Source: Microbacterium sp. BR1 (GTDB lineage Bacteria > Actinomycetota > Actinomycetes > Actinomycetales > Microbacteriaceae). From it: a stretch of DNA of 64,000 nucleotides. Where the stretch lies: NCBI RefSeq assembly GCF_002812725.1, contig NZ_NMUN01000002.1, forward strand, positions 248,001 through 312,000. The letters are read 5' to 3'. Made by a program: the position numbers and the translations under genes. Shown here one piece after another: positions 61,757 through 64,000 of this stretch. Within the stretch, counting starts at the first letter, position 1; each line of letters starts with the position of its first letter. The notes beneath the pieces were generated by a model. It did no database searches. It had not been told where the DNA came from and was given only the letters and a program-made list of their open reading frames with translations.

Positions 61757-62159
61757 GCCGACGCCGTGCGGTGAGGGCTGCCTCTGGCGTCCCCCCGGAG
61801 ACGCGACGGCGGGAGTCGAACTCAGGCGGGCGGTTTTGGCCGCGTCGCGAGATTCGGGGAAAACCGCGTCATTATGCGGAATTTTCGCTTGCCTCGGCGG
61901 GGCTGAAACCGGTTCGATCGGGGTGAATCTCGATCAAGTGTGGGCAAAATGTGGGCAAACCGTCACCGATGTCCTGATAGATCACAGTCCCGAGACATCA
62001 CAGCCGTGGCGAAGACGTGGACGGCGTCTCCGCTGAGGGATCCCTATCCGGGCGATGCACGCTGAGGGCACGGCGGCGTGCGTCTTCGATCGCTGTTCGT
62101 GCAGGGCGCGGAAGCGGTCCATTGCTGTCGCGGCGGTGCCCTCGGTTACGCTCGTGCCC
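61757..62159. other. 403-bp noncoding stretch with possible tRNA 3'-end remnant and direct repeats (candidate attachment region)
   Basis: No convincing gene is seen. Around 61805-61826 the minus strand reads GAGTTCGACTCCCGCC, matching the tRNA T-loop consensus but with no matching stem or body, so at most a fragment. TGTGGGCAAA occurs twice as a direct repeat (61939-61948 and 61950-61959), like integrase arm sites. Sequence to the right differs in style from the left. This could be the left att end of an integrated element; no integrase is inside the window. Confidence 0.35.
62147..62152 (+). promoter_or_regulatory. -10 element of leaderless promoter
   Basis: TACGCT ends 7 bases before GTG 62160. 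Confidence 0.45.
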
Positions 62160-62621
62160 GTGACGAAACAGCTGGCCGCGACGATCTGCTGGGCGGCGGC
62201 ATCAGTGTGCGGCGCGGTCTACCTTGTTGTGCTGCCGTTCCAGGACTGGGCGAAGAACGGCTTCTCGTTCATCCCTTACCCGTGGACGTGGTGGCTGATC
62301 GCCGGCGCCGTCATCTTCTTCGTGGCATGGGTAGTCCTGTCCTGGAAGCCCAAGCCCGCCTCGGCGCCGACTCCGGCTCCGCGCTCCGGTGTCCGTAGCT
62401 CAGTCCCGGGGCGCCACGTCTACGGGCGGCTCGCTGTCGAGAAGAAGATTGGGACTGATGCGCTCCACGTGAAGTGGGCGGACAACGGCGTCATCGTGGG
62501 ATACCTCGTCCCCTCCACCAACCGAGGCGGCTGGCAAGTGCTGGATCACGAGGAGAATGAGCTCACGTGGGCCGGGAGCCCGGAGGAGGGCGCAGCGTAC
62601 CTCGAGCGCCACGCCCCATAG
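62160..62621 (+). CDS. Hypothetical two-helix membrane protein
   Basis: A 153-residue protein with two helices (LAATICWAAASVCGAVYLVVL and WTWWLIAGAVIFFVAWVVL), a Pro/Ser/Ala linker and a ~65-residue C-terminal soluble part (HVKWADNGVIVGYLVPSTNRGGWQVLDHEENEL). No family recognised. The start GTG 62160 is supported by TACGCT 7 bases upstream. Confidence 0.6.
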   Translation: MTKQLAATICWAAASVCGAVYLVVLPFQDWAKNGFSFIPYPWTWWLIAGAVIFFVAWVVLSWKPKPASAPTPAPRSGVRSSVPGRHVYGRLAVEKKIGTDALHVKWADNGVIVGYLVPSTNRGGWQVLDHEENELTWAGSPEEGAAYLERHAP

Positions 62622-62898
62622 GGAGACGAGCGGTCGAAGATAGGGGAATGATCTTGCTGGATGGATCGCTGGAATTCCAGCTCCCCCACCTGTGCGATGA
62701 ACGCAGGGGTCGGTTATAGCGATATCCAGACCGGTGGGAAAATCACCGTGCACACCTCGAAGAGCTCCCTGAATGGCCCCGCCCAACCTATTCCCACACG
62801 AGCGTAGGAAGTGGCGCGCGTAGCGACCGACAGAAACCACAACTGCGGCGAGTCTGAAGAGCAATCCCGTCGGACGAGACAAGAGAGGAACGGCTCGC
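62622..62898. other. 277-bp intergenic region with 14-bp palindrome
   Basis: Contains the perfect palindrome GCTGGAATTCCAGC at 62668-62681, which could be a regulator site, and GAGAGGAA (62883-62890) as ribosome binding site for the next gene. No coding potential seen. Confidence 0.4.
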
Positions 62899-63738
62899 GT
62901 GGGGATGCCCTTCGACCACTACATCAGCCGGGCGCACATGCGCCAATGGGCCACGAACCATCGGGTCAGCATGCTGCAGCGCGGTAGGAAACCCAAAGTG
63001 ATCGAGGTGGGCAAAAAGGTTGCCGCCGAACAAGGGCTCAACGACCCGGCGCTCGAGGCGGCCTATGGGAAAGTGGAGGACGCCTTCAGTCGGGCGCTGC
63101 GACGACTGCTCGACTTCTCGAGCGCTCCGACAGACGACGAGTGGCGCGCCGTCCGGGAGTACACCGTACTCATGCACGACCGGTACCCCGCGCTTCGCGG
63201 CTCAGCAGTTGACGAGCATGGTGTCTACGGCGGGAACGCCATAATGGCGCCAAACCCTGCCAACTGGGGCAACGCGGACGGCGCAACCGCGCCCCTGGCG
63301 CAACTCGCAACGTTAATGGACCGTGAGCAACTCAAGGACGCGCGGCGGCAGCTCTTGTCGGTCAACGCGCAGCTGTTGCCTCGCATCACACAGGTCTTCC
63401 GCGTCGGGCCGATGTTGCTCGGCGATGCCGGCGTCCACGCGCTCACGCTGCGCCCCGATGCGGACACAGAGCGGACGTATGTCGCGATGCCGTTGTCGCC
63501 GGACGCGATGGTCGTTTTCGGCAACCAGAATGCCGACGACGATGAGGTGCGCGACATTGGGCGCCTCCTCACAACGAAAGTTGCGATGGAGTCGACCGTG
63601 GTCATCGACACCCCGGAAGCCCCCGTCATCACCAGCTTCGTTACAGAGATGTGGTCGCACCAGCCGGAGCCCACCGGCGCCGGACTGCCCAAAACAGTTC
63701 GCGTCTTCAATCGAATCGATGACATCTCCGCCAGCTGA
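62899..63738 (+). CDS. DUF4238-like hypothetical protein
   Basis: A 279-residue soluble protein. The N-terminus PFDHYISRAHMRQWATN resembles the H-Y-V-P-R-x-x-L-R-x-F/W-A start of DUF4238 proteins, and the late RTYVAMPLSPDAMVVFG fits the same family, whose members occur mostly in accessory regions and have no settled function. GTG 62899 follows GAGAGGAA by 8 bases; ATG 62905 is possible. Confidence 0.6.
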   Translation: MGMPFDHYISRAHMRQWATNHRVSMLQRGRKPKVIEVGKKVAAEQGLNDPALEAAYGKVEDAFSRALRRLLDFSSAPTDDEWRAVREYTVLMHDRYPALRGSAVDEHGVYGGNAIMAPNPANWGNADGATAPLAQLATLMDREQLKDARRQLLSVNAQLLPRITQVFRVGPMLLGDAGVHALTLRPDADTERTYVAMPLSPDAMVVFGNQNADDDEVRDIGRLLTTKVAMESTVVIDTPEAPVITSFVTEMWSHQPEPTGAGLPKTVRVFNRIDDISAS

Positions 63739-64000
63739 TCAGTATCGGCGGAGGTCGACGGGACGGGCACAACGCGTATCCGTGAGACCTACAAATCGGC
63801 CCGAGCCGGGCGTCCGGTCCTCAATTCTGACTCTCGACCTTGAACCTGGCCTGCTGCTCCGCCTGGGTCGCACGGATCCCTCAGCGGGCGGGATGAGTTG
63901 GTGCCGCGACTCATGGCGATGTGTCCGATCGCCTCGACTGATCGGGTCCCAAACCTTCTGACTCGACGGTGATGGTCAAGGGGTTGGGGCCTCTTTGCAC
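63739..64000. other. Right-end 262 bp without a recognisable gene
   Basis: No frame with family similarity, start signal or codon bias was found on either strand. It may hold the start or end of a gene outside the window. Confidence 0.4.

Noticed and set aside
61795..61830. A complete tRNA gene
   Set aside because: Only a T-loop-like string is present; the T stem does not pair and no anticodon or D arm can be drawn.
61836..62036. 66-codon plus-strand frame in the right-hand gap
   Set aside because: No start signal, no family similarity, and it spans the direct repeats; treated as noncoding.

Overview
The window is 64 kb of very GC-rich DNA with short intergenic gaps, many GTG/TTG starts and frequent ATGA/GTGA stop-start overlaps. 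The gene order rplM-rpsI-glmM, coaA-glmS-acpS-alr-tsaE-tsaB-rimI-tsaD-groES and guaB-guaB3-guaA, a DUF222/HNH endonuclease and the protein sequences point to an actinobacterium of the family Microbacteriaceae, most likely Microbacterium. No rRNA, complete tRNA or CRISPR array was seen. The genus call rests on recognition, not on a database search.

Layout. 1-1164: tail of a FolP-type protein and a RibD-like reductase. 1193-8382: a probable catabolic/uptake island with a divergent flavin reductase and acyl-CoA-dehydrogenase-fold monooxygenase, a complete ABC importer (ATPase, fused double permease, lipoprotein) and an IclR regulator. 8498-24929: core growth genes, i.e. ribosomal proteins L13/S9, amino-sugar synthesis (glmM, glmS), an orphan kinase-like membrane protein, Ppx/GppA, coaA, acpS, alr, the t6A genes tsaE/tsaB/tsaD with rimI, a methyltransferase, groES under two CIRCE-type operators, and a RarD-like transporter. 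25102-31117: a branched-chain amino-acid ABC system (binding protein converging on livF-G-M-H) with a truncated AbiEi/DUF559-like gene between them. 31362-38052: purine genes guaB, guaB3, guaA with small membrane proteins and SURF1. 38094-46483: accessory metabolic genes (LigD polymerase domain, Bax-inhibitor-like, GDPD, two alpha/beta hydrolases, AraC-VOC pair, DUF72, a HAD phosphatase, DoxX) and a short acidic protein. 46751-52777: a membrane-anchored nitroreductase-like protein followed by a complete oleA-oleBC-oleD set for head-to-head long-chain alkene synthesis. 52871-61744: SOS-box HNH endonuclease, an SDR, a fatty-acid desaturase followed by a histidine kinase/response regulator pair (a DesKR-like arrangement), a CPBP protease, a thioredoxin-like lipoprotein with CcdA, a phosphatase and an S4 protein. 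61757-64000: looser, less typical DNA with a possible tRNA 3'-end remnant, short direct repeats and two poorly characterised genes, probably the edge of an accessory element.

Two signals run across the window. First, twenty genes have a TA-N3-T hexamer ending exactly 6 or 7 bases before the start codon with no Shine-Dalgarno sequence, the signature of leaderless transcription; it was used to choose starts. Second, a family of 60-bp palindromes (25-base arms, 10-base loop) occurs once between coaA and glmS and as a 100-bp-period array between tsaE and tsaB; it resembles REP/BIME-type intergenic repeats.

Functionally, the lipid-related genes cluster at 48-58 kb (olefin pathway, SDR, desaturase and its probable two-component regulator), suggesting a membrane-composition neighbourhood. 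The exact role of the 1-8 kb island, of the palindromic repeats and of the right-hand accessory edge cannot be settled from sequence alone.
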